A stretch of DNA of 64,000 nucleotides from an uncultured Collinsella sp. GTDB lineage: Bacteria > Actinomycetota > Coriobacteriia > Coriobacteriales > Coriobacteriaceae. The stretch is from the NCBI GenBank assembly GCA_902491565.1, contig CABUIE010000008.1, positions 1-64,000 on the forward strand. The letters are read 5' to 3'. The notes beneath the pieces were generated by a model. The model was given only the letters and a program-made list of their open reading frames with translations. It was not told the DNA's origin and ran no database searches. This document shows, in pieces, positions 53,484 through 62,296 of this stretch; the first letter of the stretch is position 1, and each line of letters opens with the position of its first letter. The position numbers and the translations under genes are program-made.

Positions 53484-55514
53484 CTACAGCTCGTTGGCCG
53501 CGTGATATGCCGTGCGAATGGCGCTCGCAATATCGGCGGTGCGCTCGCCCGAGCAGTCGCCCACGCAGGTCACGGGCACCGTCACGCCATCAAGGTCAAA
53601 CGCGTTGGCCTTGGAGCCCACGGCCATCACCACGTAATCGCAGGCGATCTTCACCGGCTCCTCGGCGCCGTCCTCGGTGGTGCGAACAGCCTCCACGCCC
53701 TCGTCGGTAATGGCGGTCAGGCGGGTCTTCACGTGCTGCTCCACGTTGTGCTCGGCAAAGTCGCTCATAATCAGCGGCAGAATGGTCTCGGACTCGCCCG
53801 CGGCAATCTTGTCGAGCATCTCCACGATCGCCACCTCGCAGCCGTGCTGCAGCAGGTACTCGGCAGTCTCGGTGCCCACCAGGCCACCGCCAATGACGGC
53901 GACGCGGCCCGCAAGCTCCACCTTGCCAGCCAGCACGTCCCAGCTCGAGACGACCTTGTCCGAGTCGGCACCCGGAACGGGGATGACCACGTCGTGTGCG
54001 CCCACAGCCACAATCGCGGCGTCGGCGGCGTTGAGGTCCTCAGCGGTAGCGGCATGGTTGAGCTCGACTTTCACGCCCAGGCCAGGCAGAATCTTCTCGT
54101 AATACTCGACCGAGCGCATGATCTCGTCCTTGCGCGGGGGCGCGGCCGCCAGCACAATCTGGCCGCCCAAGTGATCGCTCGCCTCGTAGACGGTCACATC
54201 GTAGCCGCGCTTGGCCGCCACGCGCGCGGCCTCCAGGCCGGCGATGCCGCCGCCCACCACGGCGATCTTCTTGTCGCCCTCGCCCGGCTTAATGGCGATG
54301 GTCGCCTCGTCGCCGTTCTCGGCATTGAGCACGCACGAGATGTACTTGCGGTTTTGAATCGCGTCGACGCAGCCCTTGTTGCAGTTGAGGCACTCGCGAA
54401 TGGGCTCGCCCGTGGCGGCCTTCAGCGCAATGTCGGGGTCGCACATGAGCGAGCGGCCATAGGCGATGATGTCGGCCGCGCCGTCTTCCAGAATCTTCTC
54501 GCCGGCCTCGACCGAGACAACACGGCCGACGGTTGCCACCGGCACGGAAACCAGGGCCTTGACGCGCTCGGCAACGGGCAGCGTCCAGTTGTAGGGCATG
54601 GCACCCATAGGCGGAATGGTGTCGCCCATGTTGCCGGTATGATTGGCCTGCGCAACCTGGATCATATCGATGCCCGCGCCCTCGAGCAGCTTGGCAAACT
54701 CGCAGGCCTCGTCGGGCTGCAGGCCGCCCTTGCCGCGCGGCGTGCCGTCGGGGTTCTCCATGATCACGGGGAGCTTGTACTCCACCATCAGCTGCGGCGC
54801 GGCCTCCTTAATGGCGGCGACGACCTCCAGCGCGTAGCGGACGCGGCTCTCGAACGAACCACCATACTCGTCGGTGCGCTGGTTGAGGATGGCCGAGCAC
54901 AGCGAACCCACCAGGCGGTCGCCATGGACCTCGATGGCATCGATGCCGGCCTGCTGTGCGCGGGCGGCCGAGGCAGCAATGGCCTCCTTGATCTGGGTGA
55001 GCTGCTCTACGCTGGCCTCGTTCACAAAGTGCTGCATATCGTGGTGCAGCTTGGCGTATGCCTGCTTGCGAATCTCGTTGGACTCGGCCATCTTGGCGGC
55101 AAAGGTCTCCTCGTCGCCGGCGGCCTTGGCCTCCTGCGCGGCCTTGGCGGCGACCATGGAGCTCATGACCATGCGGCCGACACCGGGCACGTCGTACTCG
55201 GGGTGGAACAGCTGCAGCGCAACCTTGGCACCGTGCTTGTGGACGGCGTCGGCCAGCGCCTTAAACGTAGGGATCTGGGCGTCGGTTGCCAGCTTGGGCG
55301 TGGGGCTCGCGGTCATGACGGGAGCGACGTCGCCGATGACGATGTAGCTCACGCCGCCACGGGCCAAGCGCTCGTAAAAGGCCAGGCTGCGCTCGCCGAT
55401 GGAACCGTCGCGCTCCTCGTAGCCGGTGGTCAGCGGCGGGAACATAATGCGGTTCTTGAGCTCAAGGGGGCCAACCGTAATGGGCTGAAGCAGCTTGGAT
55501 GCAGGTGCGGTCAT
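53484..55514 (-). CDS. 2-enoate reductase-type NADH:flavin oxidoreductase (FMN, [4Fe-4S], FAD)
   Basis: A 676-residue enzyme of the FadH/2,4-dienoyl-CoA reductase/BaiCD class. An N-terminal old-yellow-enzyme TIM barrel binds FMN (about 1-360; EVHGDRLVGSLCSAILNQRTDEYGG split by the active region). A [4Fe-4S] cluster follows, CLNCNKGC...C (about 385-405), then an FAD/NAD-binding half with GGGIAGLEAA (about 430) and GGGLVGTETAEYL (about 550). It reduces activated C=C bonds in anaerobes; substrate could be enoates, bile acid or other plant or steroid intermediates. The start at 55514 has AGAGGA at good spacing; ATG at 55520 is the alternative. Confidence 0.9.
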   Translation of the reverse strand: MTAPASKLLQPITVGPLELKNRIMFPPLTTGYEERDGSIGERSLAFYERLARGGVSYIVIGDVAPVMTASPTPKLATDAQIPTFKALADAVHKHGAKVALQLFHPEYDVPGVGRMVMSSMVAAKAAQEAKAAGDEETFAAKMAESNEIRKQAYAKLHHDMQHFVNEASVEQLTQIKEAIAASAARAQQAGIDAIEVHGDRLVGSLCSAILNQRTDEYGGSFESRVRYALEVVAAIKEAAPQLMVEYKLPVIMENPDGTPRGKGGLQPDEACEFAKLLEGAGIDMIQVAQANHTGNMGDTIPPMGAMPYNWTLPVAERVKALVSVPVATVGRVVSVEAGEKILEDGAADIIAYGRSLMCDPDIALKAATGEPIRECLNCNKGCVDAIQNRKYISCVLNAENGDEATIAIKPGEGDKKIAVVGGGIAGLEAARVAAKRGYDVTVYEASDHLGGQIVLAAAPPRKDEIMRSVEYYEKILPGLGVKVELNHAATAEDLNAADAAIVAVGAHDVVIPVPGADSDKVVSSWDVLAGKVELAGRVAVIGGGLVGTETAEYLLQHGCEVAIVEMLDKIAAGESETILPLIMSDFAEHNVEQHVKTRLTAITDEGVEAVRTTEDGAEEPVKIACDYVVMAVGSKANAFDLDGVTVPVTCVGDCSGERTADIASAIRTAYHAANEL

Positions 55515-55650
55515 GGACATTCCTCTCTTGTAGGCGCGGCGGCGATGTTGCCGCGTAGTTGTCTAGAGGATATGGCATGGGAATACAACAGCGCAACGGA
55601 AATCGGCGGACAGCAGGTAGCGGCAGGTGGATGGGGCAGGGCGGCCCGTC

Positions 55651-55872
55651 GGTTTGTCTCAATCTGTAACAGTTACGCGGCAAAACTGGGTCTTACTGTT
55701 ACAGATCGAGACAAACCAAACCCGCCTGCTAGAAAATCTCAATCTATAACAACAACTCGGCAAAATCCGTCCCTCGTGTTACAGATTTAGACAAACACGA
55801 CCCAACCCACCGGTATATCTCGATCTGTAACACCTAGCCGCCCAAATCGGGTCTAGATGTTACAGATCGAGA
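55651..55872. repeat. Three CTGTAACA palindromes in tandem (units 5-7)
   Basis: Unit 5 has 21-nt arms (55651-55671 and 55697-55717) with one mismatch. Unit 6 is more degenerate (55737-55791). Unit 7 has 15-bp perfect arms (55818-55832 and 55858-55872). Same family as at 10394 and 11813, with loops of about 25 nt. They make up most of the 55515-55921 gap between divergently placed terminator and gene start. Confidence 0.85.
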
Positions 55873-55921
55873 TTTTGTTTGAGAGGCCGAGAATTGGACC
55901 GAAAACACGGTCCCGAAATAA

Positions 55922-55951
55922 CAAAAAAGCTCGCCGGCTAGGCCGACGAGC
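55922..55951 (-). terminator. Terminator of the tRNA-fMet transcript
   Basis: The stem AGCTCGTCGGC/GCCGGCGAGCT with a short loop is followed on the - strand by a T run (A run at 55923-55928). Confidence 0.9.
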
Positions 55952-55961
55952 TGCAAGTTCT

Positions 55962-56038
55962 TGGTCGCGGGGGCAGGATTTGAACCTACGACCTCCGGGT
56001 TATGAGCCCGGCGAGCTACCAGACTGCTCCACCCCGCA
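55962..56038 (-). tRNA. Initiator tRNA-fMet (CAT)
   Basis: A 77-nt cloverleaf with an encoded 3' CCA. The anticodon loop is CTCATAA. Three G-C pairs (GGG/CCC) flank the anticodon loop, and the first acceptor pair is not Watson-Crick (U1 with G72), both features of the initiator. The T arm has GGTTCAAATCC. A T-rich terminator follows. Confidence 0.95.
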
Positions 56039-56234
56039 ATGTCTGGGCGCCTCATGTGCGCAAGAAAGAATATTACGCGGGAGTTCGGTAAACGGCAAGG
56101 AAAATCTCGTAGAGCATAATTCCTTCATATTTAAACCCCTCAGCCCCTATCACCGTAAACGAATCGCAGCCGAGCGCCGTCGACGGCACGTATACAATGG
56201 TGCGCGTCCTTTTATGCCGACACTGGGAGTAGAC

Positions 56235-57008
56235 ATGCTGCTCGCTATCGATATGGGAAATACGCAGACGGCCATGGGCCTGTTTGACGGAGACGAGCTG
56301 GTGCAGTCGTGGCGCATGCCCACCGACCGCTCCTATACCGCCGACGAGATCCACGTGCGCCTGATGGGCTTCTTTAAGATGTACGACCTCTCGCTCGGCG
56401 CGGTCGACGCGATCGCCTTTGCCGGCGTGGTGCCGCAGCTCTCGCGCGAATGGCACGCTGTGGCCGACCGCATTGCCGCAGACGCCATCGTCATCGGGCC
56501 GCAGACGGCCGCCGTGACCAAGCTGCGTGCGGCGCGACCCCAGGCCGTGGGCGCCGACCGCGTAGCTAACGCCGTCGCAGCCGAAGCTTTCTACGGCGCG
56601 CCAGCGATCGTGGTGGACTTTGGTACCGCGACCAATATCGACGTCATCGATGAGGACGGCTATTACATTGGCGGAGCGATCGCGCCGGGCATCCGCATCT
56701 CCATGGACGCGCTAGCTGCCCGCGCTGCCAAGCTCGCCAGCGTTCCGCTCGAGGCGCCCGAGCACGCCATCGGCCGTGACACCGAGGAATGCATCAAGGT
56801 CGGCGCCGTGATGGGCGCCGCCGCCATGGCCGAAGGCCTGGTCGCGCGCATGAAGCGCGAGCTGGGCCGCGACGATGCCACCGTTATCGCCACAGGCGGT
56901 CTCGCCGGCATCGTCGCCGATTCGACCGATGCCTTCGACGTGGTCGACGGACAGCTCACCATCAAGGGTATCTGCGAAATCTACCGCCGCATGCAGGAGC
57001 TGGGATAG
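56235..57008 (+). CDS. coaX: Type III pantothenate kinase
   Basis: A 257-residue enzyme for the first step of coenzyme A synthesis. Motifs: AIDMGNTQTAMGLF (phosphate loop), GADRVANAVAA, VVDFGTATNIDVID and GGAIAPGIRISMDAL, all CoaX signatures. The ATG at 56235 follows GGGAG. Upstream in-frame sequence through the tRNA region is not used. A shared terminator hairpin lies downstream. Confidence 0.94.
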   Translation: MLLAIDMGNTQTAMGLFDGDELVQSWRMPTDRSYTADEIHVRLMGFFKMYDLSLGAVDAIAFAGVVPQLSREWHAVADRIAADAIVIGPQTAAVTKLRAARPQAVGADRVANAVAAEAFYGAPAIVVDFGTATNIDVIDEDGYYIGGAIAPGIRISMDALAARAAKLASVPLEAPEHAIGRDTEECIKVGAVMGAAAMAEGLVARMKRELGRDDATVIATGGLAGIVADSTDAFDVVDGQLTIKGICEIYRRMQELG

Positions 57009-57065
57009 GACAGGGGCTTAAGTCGAGCACGCCCGATGCCACAGTCCCCGCAAATGCTCGCCAAG

Positions 57066-57108
57066 CCTATTCCTCAAAATCGAAAAATTTTCAGTTTTGA
57101 GGAATAGG
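57066..57108. repeat. Short palindrome (element E)
   Basis: Perfect 14-bp arms CCTATTCCTCAAAA (57066-57079) and complement (57095-57108), with a 15-nt loop containing AAAAATTTTC. It is AT-rich, between convergent genes. Confidence 0.75.
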
Positions 57109-57135
57109 TCCGAGGTGCTACCCCGCAGTCACGCA

Positions 57136-57167
57136 AAGCCCTCCCCGGCACAGGCCGAAGAGGGCTT
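57136..57167. terminator. Terminator between coaX and the biotin ligase-like gene
   Basis: The stem AAGCCCTC/GAGGGCTT with an inner CGGC/GCCG pair. It is placed between two converging genes and probably serves both. Confidence 0.7.
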
Positions 57168-57204
57168 CGTTGTCATCGTTATCTTTGAGCGCGGGTGCCT
57201 CGCG

Positions 57205-57906
57205 TTACAGTCCGCGAATTCGTACGGCCTCGGGCGGAAACTCCTGCTCGCCGGCATCGGTCTTAATGGTCGCGCGGCCCCAGATGTCCAGGCCTGCAAA
57301 CACACCGACCGCAAGCGGCAGGCCGTTGGGCGACACCGCCGCAACTTGGCGGCCCAGCAGCGGCACCATGTCGAAGTACTCGCCCAGCACGGGAGCCAGC
57401 GGCCCTGCGGCGCCTTGCGGCGTGTTGGCAACAACCGCCCAGGCGTCCACGCGGGCCAGCACGGCGGCGGCCAGCGCCTCGACCAGCGCTTCGTCAGCCA
57501 CGTCCACACCAAGCTCGCTCAACGCCGAACGCTCAATATCCACCGTCACGGCACCGAACATGCCCGCAGCACCGGCACCGCCGTTCACGGCGACGCGCGC
57601 GAGCGACGTCTCAAACGCGGGCGCGCCGCACACGATGTCACTCGGCCACTGGATGCCCACTTTGCCGGCAAGCCCCAGGCCCGGCGTTGCGGCCGTGCCC
57701 GCGAGCACGTCCATCATACCCATTGCGGCCACAAACGGCAGGCCGTGGAAGGCGTGCATGTTCACATCGGGGCGCACGACCAGCGAAAACATCAGCGATG
57801 CATCGCCCGCGCTCCACGCGCACCAGCCCGCGGACATGCCCTCGCGGCCCGCGTCGCGCGCCGCGTCGAGCTCGGTGCCAGCGGCAACAGCATTCATCTC
57901 GATCAT
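57205..57906 (-). CDS. Biotin-protein ligase-like protein, active site degenerate
   Basis: A 233-residue protein with the BPL/LplA core and a C-terminal SH3-like BPL_C segment (about 190-233, VGVFAGLDIWGRATIKTDAG). The central KWPNDL motif of BirA is IQWPSDI, with Gln in place of the catalytic Lys, and the GRGRxxR biotinyl-AMP loop is not recognisable (REGMSAGW at that place). The N-terminal HTH of BirA is absent. This may be a non-catalytic homologue. Its ATG directly follows the TAG of the folP-folK fusion. Confidence 0.7.
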   Translation of the reverse strand: MIEMNAVAAGTELDAARDAGREGMSAGWCAWSAGDASLMFSLVVRPDVNMHAFHGLPFVAAMGMMDVLAGTAATPGLGLAGKVGIQWPSDIVCGAPAFETSLARVAVNGGAGAAGMFGAVTVDIERSALSELGVDVADEALVEALAAAVLARVDAWAVVANTPQGAAGPLAPVLGEYFDMVPLLGRQVAAVSPNGLPLAVGVFAGLDIWGRATIKTDAGEQEFPPEAVRIRGL

Positions 57907-59649
57907 CTACATACGCCCCAATTCGCCCACGATATGGCCCACGCGGTCCTCGGGCTCCTTGACCTCGACGCCGTTGTAGCGGAAGAACCGCGCCGGGTCG
58001 TGCATCAGGTCCTCGAGCGGCACCAGCACAAAATCGCGTTCGCCGATCAGCGGATGCGGCAGGCGCAGCTTTTTGCCGCCGTGGGTCTCGCCGTCCATCC
58101 ACAGCAGGTCCAGGTCGATGGTGCGCGGGCCGTTGGCCTTGGCCTTTTTGGAGCGGTCGCGCCCCAGCTCGGCCTCGATCTTCATAAGCTCGTCGAGCAG
58201 CACCAACGGCGCCAGCTCGGTCTTAATCTCGATGACGGCGTTGGCAAACGCGTCCTGGCGCGTCTCGTAGGCAGGCTCGCTCTCGTAGATCTTGGAGGAG
58301 TTGGACACGCAGGTGAGCGGAATCTCGGCGATCATCTCGCGTGCAGCGCGGATGTTGTCGCAGCGATGCCCCAGGTTGGAGCCCACAGCCACAAACGCGC
58401 GGCGCGGCTGCGGCTTGGCAACCGCCCAGTAACCGTTCAGGAACTGCGCAAAACCCGCGGCGTCGTGCACGCGCACGATGTTGGCACCGGCCTGGATGGC
58501 GCCCAGGCACACGCCAAACGTAGCGGCATCGCGCTCGGCGGCCTCGGTCACACCCGAGACGGCGCCCACAAAGCGCTTGCGCGACACGGCGCACATGAGC
58601 GGATAGCCCAGTGACGCCATCTTGGCAGTCTCGCGCTGGATGACGATGTCCTCGTTAGCCGACTTACCAAAGCCCGGGCCAGGATCAATGCAGATGCGGT
58701 CGCGCGACACGCCGGCATGGATGAGCGTGCGGGCCTGGTCGGACAGAAAGCCCATGACACGGCGCATGATGGGCGCCGAATCGGGCAGGGTGAAGCGGCG
58801 GAGCTGCGAGGTGGGCACGTAGGCTTCCTCGCGGCGGGCGCTGCGGCGCATCATGGCGGCCAGGCGGTCATTGGACTCCGATGCGGCCTCGGTGGCTGCG
58901 GGAGTGGCCTCGGGCGCGGGCGCGACGGTCTCGGCGGCAGTAGCCTGCTCGGCGGCCGGCGTCTCCTGCTCGCTTGAAGGCTCGGACGTGGGCTCCGGTT
59001 CACCAAACGGCAACGAGGGCTGCACCACGCCGCCCGGAAGCTTGGCCTCCGGCTTAGGCTCGCCCAGCAACTTGCCGCGACGGCGGCGAGCCGGCTTCTC
59101 GGCCTCACGCGCGGCCTCGGCAGCCGCCTCGCGCGCCTTCTCGGCAACAAACGCCGCTGCCGAGGTATCGAGCTGCACCGTTGCGTGTGTGCGTGCGGGC
59201 GCGGCGACCTCGCCGGCATGCATCACGATGACGCCGCAGGTGCTCGTCTTAACAAACTCGACCATCTTGGGATCGGTGAAGCCGGTCACGTCATTGACGA
59301 TCGAGGCGCCGCAGCGCACGGCCGCCTTGGCAACCGCCACATGACGCGTGTCGATCGAGACGATGGCGCCCTCCTTGGCCAGCGCGCGCACCACGGGCAG
59401 CACGCGGCGAGCCTCCTCGTCGGGGTTGACCGGGGTAAAACCGGGGCGCGTGGACTCGCCGCCCACGTCGATGATGTCGGCGCCGGCGTCGAGCATCGCC
59501 AGGCCGTACTCGATGGCGGCATCGGGGTCGAAGTGCTCCCCGCCATCGCTAAACGAATCGGGCGTCACGTTGAGGACGCCCATGATGCGCGGACGGTCAA
59601 AGCTGAGCTCGTACTTTCCGCACCGCCATGTCTTGCTGTCGTTCGCCAT
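57907..59649 (-). CDS. folP-folK: Fused dihydropteroate synthase / HPPK (FolP-FolK) with a large low-complexity insertion
   Basis: A 580-residue bifunctional folate enzyme. The N-terminal DHPS (about 15-405) has MGVLNVTPDSFSDGG, DVGGESTRPG and the C-terminal SRKRFVG. It is interrupted after VIVMHAGE (about 140) by about 125-150 residues rich in Ala, Glu and Pro with a basic RRRRGK patch, rejoining at PIMRRVMGFL. The C-terminal HPPK (about 415-570) has AFVAVGSNLGHR, SKIYESEPAY and RTIDLDLLW. The start at 59649 follows AGGAGG. HPPK makes the DHPS substrate, so the fusion joins successive steps. FolB is not present. Confidence 0.92.
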   Translation of the reverse strand: MANDSKTWRCGKYELSFDRPRIMGVLNVTPDSFSDGGEHFDPDAAIEYGLAMLDAGADIIDVGGESTRPGFTPVNPDEEARRVLPVVRALAKEGAIVSIDTRHVAVAKAAVRCGASIVNDVTGFTDPKMVEFVKTSTCGVIVMHAGEVAAPARTHATVQLDTSAAAFVAEKAREAAAEAAREAEKPARRRRGKLLGEPKPEAKLPGGVVQPSLPFGEPEPTSEPSSEQETPAAEQATAAETVAPAPEATPAATEAASESNDRLAAMMRRSARREEAYVPTSQLRRFTLPDSAPIMRRVMGFLSDQARTLIHAGVSRDRICIDPGPGFGKSANEDIVIQRETAKMASLGYPLMCAVSRKRFVGAVSGVTEAAERDAATFGVCLGAIQAGANIVRVHDAAGFAQFLNGYWAVAKPQPRRAFVAVGSNLGHRCDNIRAAREMIAEIPLTCVSNSSKIYESEPAYETRQDAFANAVIEIKTELAPLVLLDELMKIEAELGRDRSKKAKANGPRTIDLDLLWMDGETHGGKKLRLPHPLIGERDFVLVPLEDLMHDPARFFRYNGVEVKEPEDRVGHIVGELGRM

Positions 59650-59744
59650 GAACATCCTCCTAAAATGCCCACGCCGCCGAGCCTGGGGAGCTGGCGGCGG
59701 GGTCGCTTTGCACTCAGTCTTTCTATTGTATCCGCGCGCGCGGG

Positions 59745-60497
59745 CTAGAACGCAAACGCGGCCGCGATGTCGCAAGAAATCAGCAGGTCGGCATTTGCAT
59801 CCTGATCGGTGGGAGCAAGATTGCAAATGGCCAGCGTATCGCCGGTAAAGTAACGCGTAAGGCCCGCCGCCGGATACACCACGAGCGAGGTCCCGCCCAC
59901 AATGAGGGCATCGGCCGCGGCGATGGCGGCAACGGCGCCGGTCAGCACGTGCTCATCGAGCGGCTCCTCGTAGAGCACCACATCGGGCTTAATGCGCCCG
60001 CCACACGCGGGGCACACGGGCACGCCCGCGGCGTCCTCGTGCTCGCGCGAGCAAATCCACTCGGCGCTATAGACCGCGCCGCACGACTGGCAAATGTTGC
60101 GATGGACCGATCCGTGCAGCTCGAACACGCGCTGTGAGCCGGCCATCTGATGCAGGCCGTCAATGTTTTGCGTCACCACGGCATTTAGCTTGCCGGCGCG
60201 CTCCAGCTCGGCCAGCTTGGTGTGGCAGCGGTTGGGCTTGGCGCCAAGCGCGATCATCTTGGTGCGGTAGAAGTCGAAGAACTCGGCCGGGTGCACCTCG
60301 TAAAAGCTATGCGAGAGCATGGTCTCGGGCGGGTAGGCAAACTGTTGGTGATATAGGCCGTCCACGCTGCGGAAATCGGGGATGCCACTCGCCGTGGAAA
60401 CGCCCGCGCCGCCAAAGAAGACCACGCGCTTGTGGGTGCCAAACAGCTCCGCCAGCGCGGCGGAGGCCTGTTTGGAGTCCGTTATCGCCTGCGTCAT
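59745..60497 (-). CDS. Sir2-family NAD-dependent protein deacylase
   Basis: A 250-residue sirtuin. NAD-binding GGAGVSTASGIPDFRS (about 29-44), TQNIDGLHQMAG, the catalytic His in ELHGSVHRN, and a Zn2+ site made of CQSC and CPAC pairs (about 137-171). VGGTSLVVYPAAGL is conserved. The start at 60497 follows GGAGG. It is monocistronic, upstream of the folate gene but 95 bp away. Targets not predictable. Confidence 0.94.
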   Translation of the reverse strand: MTQAITDSKQASAALAELFGTHKRVVFFGGAGVSTASGIPDFRSVDGLYHQQFAYPPETMLSHSFYEVHPAEFFDFYRTKMIALGAKPNRCHTKLAELERAGKLNAVVTQNIDGLHQMAGSQRVFELHGSVHRNICQSCGAVYSAEWICSREHEDAAGVPVCPACGGRIKPDVVLYEEPLDEHVLTGAVAAIAAADALIVGGTSLVVYPAAGLTRYFTGDTLAICNLAPTDQDANADLLISCDIAAAFAF

Positions 60498-60610
60498 ATG
60501 AGTCCTCCGTCCGTGTCTCCGGGACGGCGGCGTTCGCACTATCACTCGCGGACTCCGCCCCGCTCTTGTTGCGTTAATCTTAAGCCTGCCAACCCCGTCG
60601 AAAGGACACC

Positions 60611-61429
60611 ATGCCTCAGACTTACACCTTTGCCTCGTGGAACGTTAACGGCCTGCGCGCCGTGCTCAAAAAGGACCCGAGCTTTATTCAGATCGCGCAA
60701 GAACTCGACGTCGACATCTTGGCGCTGCAGGAGACCAAGCTGCAAGAGGGCCAGGTCGATATTGACCTGTCCGGCTATCACCAAACCTGGAGCTACGCCG
60801 AGCGTAAAGGCTATTCGGGCACTGCGGTCTTTAGCCGCCAGGAACCGCTGCGCGTGCTGCACGCCGACGCGCTGCTACCCTACGCCGGCGAGGGCGAGGC
60901 CGCCGAGCTCGTTGCCCAAGCCGCAACCGAGGGCCGCGTCTGCGCGCTGGAGTTCGACAAGTTCTGGTTTGTGGATGTCTACACTCCCAACGCGCAAAAC
61001 GAACTCGCCCGCATCGACGTGCGCATGGCCTGGGACGATGCCTACCGCGACTTTTTGAGCGCGCTCGAGCGCGAGACCGGCAAACCCGTCGTGACCTGCG
61101 GCGACTTTAACGTTGCGCACGAGGAGATCGACCTTAAGAACCCCAAGTCCAACCGCGGCAACGCAGGCTTTTCGGACGAGGAGCGCGGCAAGTTTACCGA
61201 GCTGCTCGACGCCGGCTTTACCGATACCTGGCGCTCGGCAAATCCGGACGTCGAGGGCGTCTACAGCTGGTGGAGCTATCGCTTTAATGCCCGCAAGAAC
61301 AACGCCGGCTGGCGCATCGACTACTTCCTGGTAAGCGACGCAATCGCCGCCAACGTTCGCGACACCGGTATCCGTGGCGACATCTTTGGCAGCGACCACT
61401 GCCCCGTCACCCTCACACTAGAGCTCTAG
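60611..61429 (+). CDS. xth: Exodeoxyribonuclease III (AP endonuclease)
   Basis: A 272-residue member of the ExoIII/APE1 family for base-excision repair. Conserved blocks: WNVNGLRA, ALQETKLQ, VYTPNAQ, GDFNVAHEEIDLKNPK, WWSYRFNARKNNAGWRIDY and GSDHCPVTL. All catalytic acidic, Asn and His residues are visible. The RBS AAAGGA precedes the ATG. Monocistronic; palindrome D follows. Confidence 0.96.
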   Translation: MPQTYTFASWNVNGLRAVLKKDPSFIQIAQELDVDILALQETKLQEGQVDIDLSGYHQTWSYAERKGYSGTAVFSRQEPLRVLHADALLPYAGEGEAAELVAQAATEGRVCALEFDKFWFVDVYTPNAQNELARIDVRMAWDDAYRDFLSALERETGKPVVTCGDFNVAHEEIDLKNPKSNRGNAGFSDEERGKFTELLDAGFTDTWRSANPDVEGVYSWWSYRFNARKNNAGWRIDYFLVSDAIAANVRDTGIRGDIFGSDHCPVTLTLEL

Positions 61430-61492
61430 CCCCAAGTAATTCCTGGGAGGACAGAGGAAAACAGATCATGTGACCCCTCTCCCCCTATAAGG

Positions 61493-61553
61493 TGCGGTGG
61501 AATAGTTCCTGTTTGGGCAGCAAATAGCCAAAAACGAGAACTATTCCACCGCA
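61493..61553. repeat. Palindrome D
   Basis: Perfect 16-bp arms TGCGGTGGAATAGTTC (61493-61508) and complement (61538-61553), with a 29-nt loop, between convergent genes. Confidence 0.85.
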
Positions 61554-61578
61554 AGTTCGTGAGGAAACGCGAAATGCC

Positions 61579-62292
61579 TTACAGCCCGTATTTCACGACG
61601 ACACGGTTAATGCGACGGCACCAGGGCTTGTACAAGGCGGCCAAAAACACGCAGGTCGCGAGTCCGTGCGTGATATCGAACGGCACGGCGGTGGCAAGAC
61701 GTGCCACGGCACCTGCCCAAGTAAGCGGCTGTACAAAACCAATGATGTCGTAGGCGTTGATCACAACGCCGTACAGCAAACCCGAAGCAAAGCCGTAGGT
61801 CAGCAGCGCCGGCATACGCACGGTGCCATCGGCGCGGTCGAATGCACCCGCATACGCCAGCGCACCGCCAACGTATCCCACGAGCCCCCAGGCATACATC
61901 TGCCACGGCGTCCACATGCCCTGCCCAAAAAAGAAATTGCTGGTCAGCGCCGCCAACGCACCGACCATAAAGCCGTTACGACGACCGAGTGTCGCCCCGG
62001 CGATAATGGCGATGGCACTCACGGGTTTAAAGTCGGGAATGGGTCCAAACAGGATGCGCCCCGCCGCCGCCAGCGCCGCCAGCACCAGCGTGGGCATAAT
62101 CTGACGCAGGCCTGGACGCGATGCCTCATAGCCCGCAAAGAACAGCGCAAGCACCAACGCCACCACAACCAGCATGGCCAACGCTGCCTGCTCAACACCC
62201 GCCAGCAACGCGGCAGCCATCACCGCCGGCACCGCCAACAACAGCGGGATCTCCAGTTTTGCAAGCAAACGCGAGAAACGACAGTCCGTCAT
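61579..62292 (-). CDS. ECF transporter substrate-binding (S) component
   Basis: A 237-residue protein with about six TM segments. The block AAGRILFGPIPDFKPVSAIA followed by AGATLGRRNGFMVGALAAL and FFFGQGMWTPWQMYAWGLVG is typical of a large ECF S-component family of uncertain vitamin specificity (cobalamin-like members exist). The start at 62292 is 5 bp from the ATPase stop. It forms a transporter with the downstream-encoded double ATPase and an EcfT that should lie just beyond the window. Confidence 0.85.
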   Translation of the reverse strand: MTDCRFSRLLAKLEIPLLLAVPAVMAAALLAGVEQAALAMLVVVALVLALFFAGYEASRPGLRQIMPTLVLAALAAAGRILFGPIPDFKPVSAIAIIAGATLGRRNGFMVGALAALTSNFFFGQGMWTPWQMYAWGLVGYVGGALAYAGAFDRADGTVRMPALLTYGFASGLLYGVVINAYDIIGFVQPLTWAGAVARLATAVPFDITHGLATCVFLAALYKPWCRRINRVVVKYGL

Positions 62293-62296
62293 CCCA

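Noticed and set aside
55651..55872. Possible CRISPR array (three repeated units)
   Set aside because: Units are palindromes with diverging sequence and uneven spacing, no constant direct repeat with unique spacers, and no cas genes.
55857..56234. N-terminal extension of coaX through the tRNA region
   Set aside because: It would read antisense through tRNA-fMet; the ATG at 56235 has an RBS and matches the family N-terminus.
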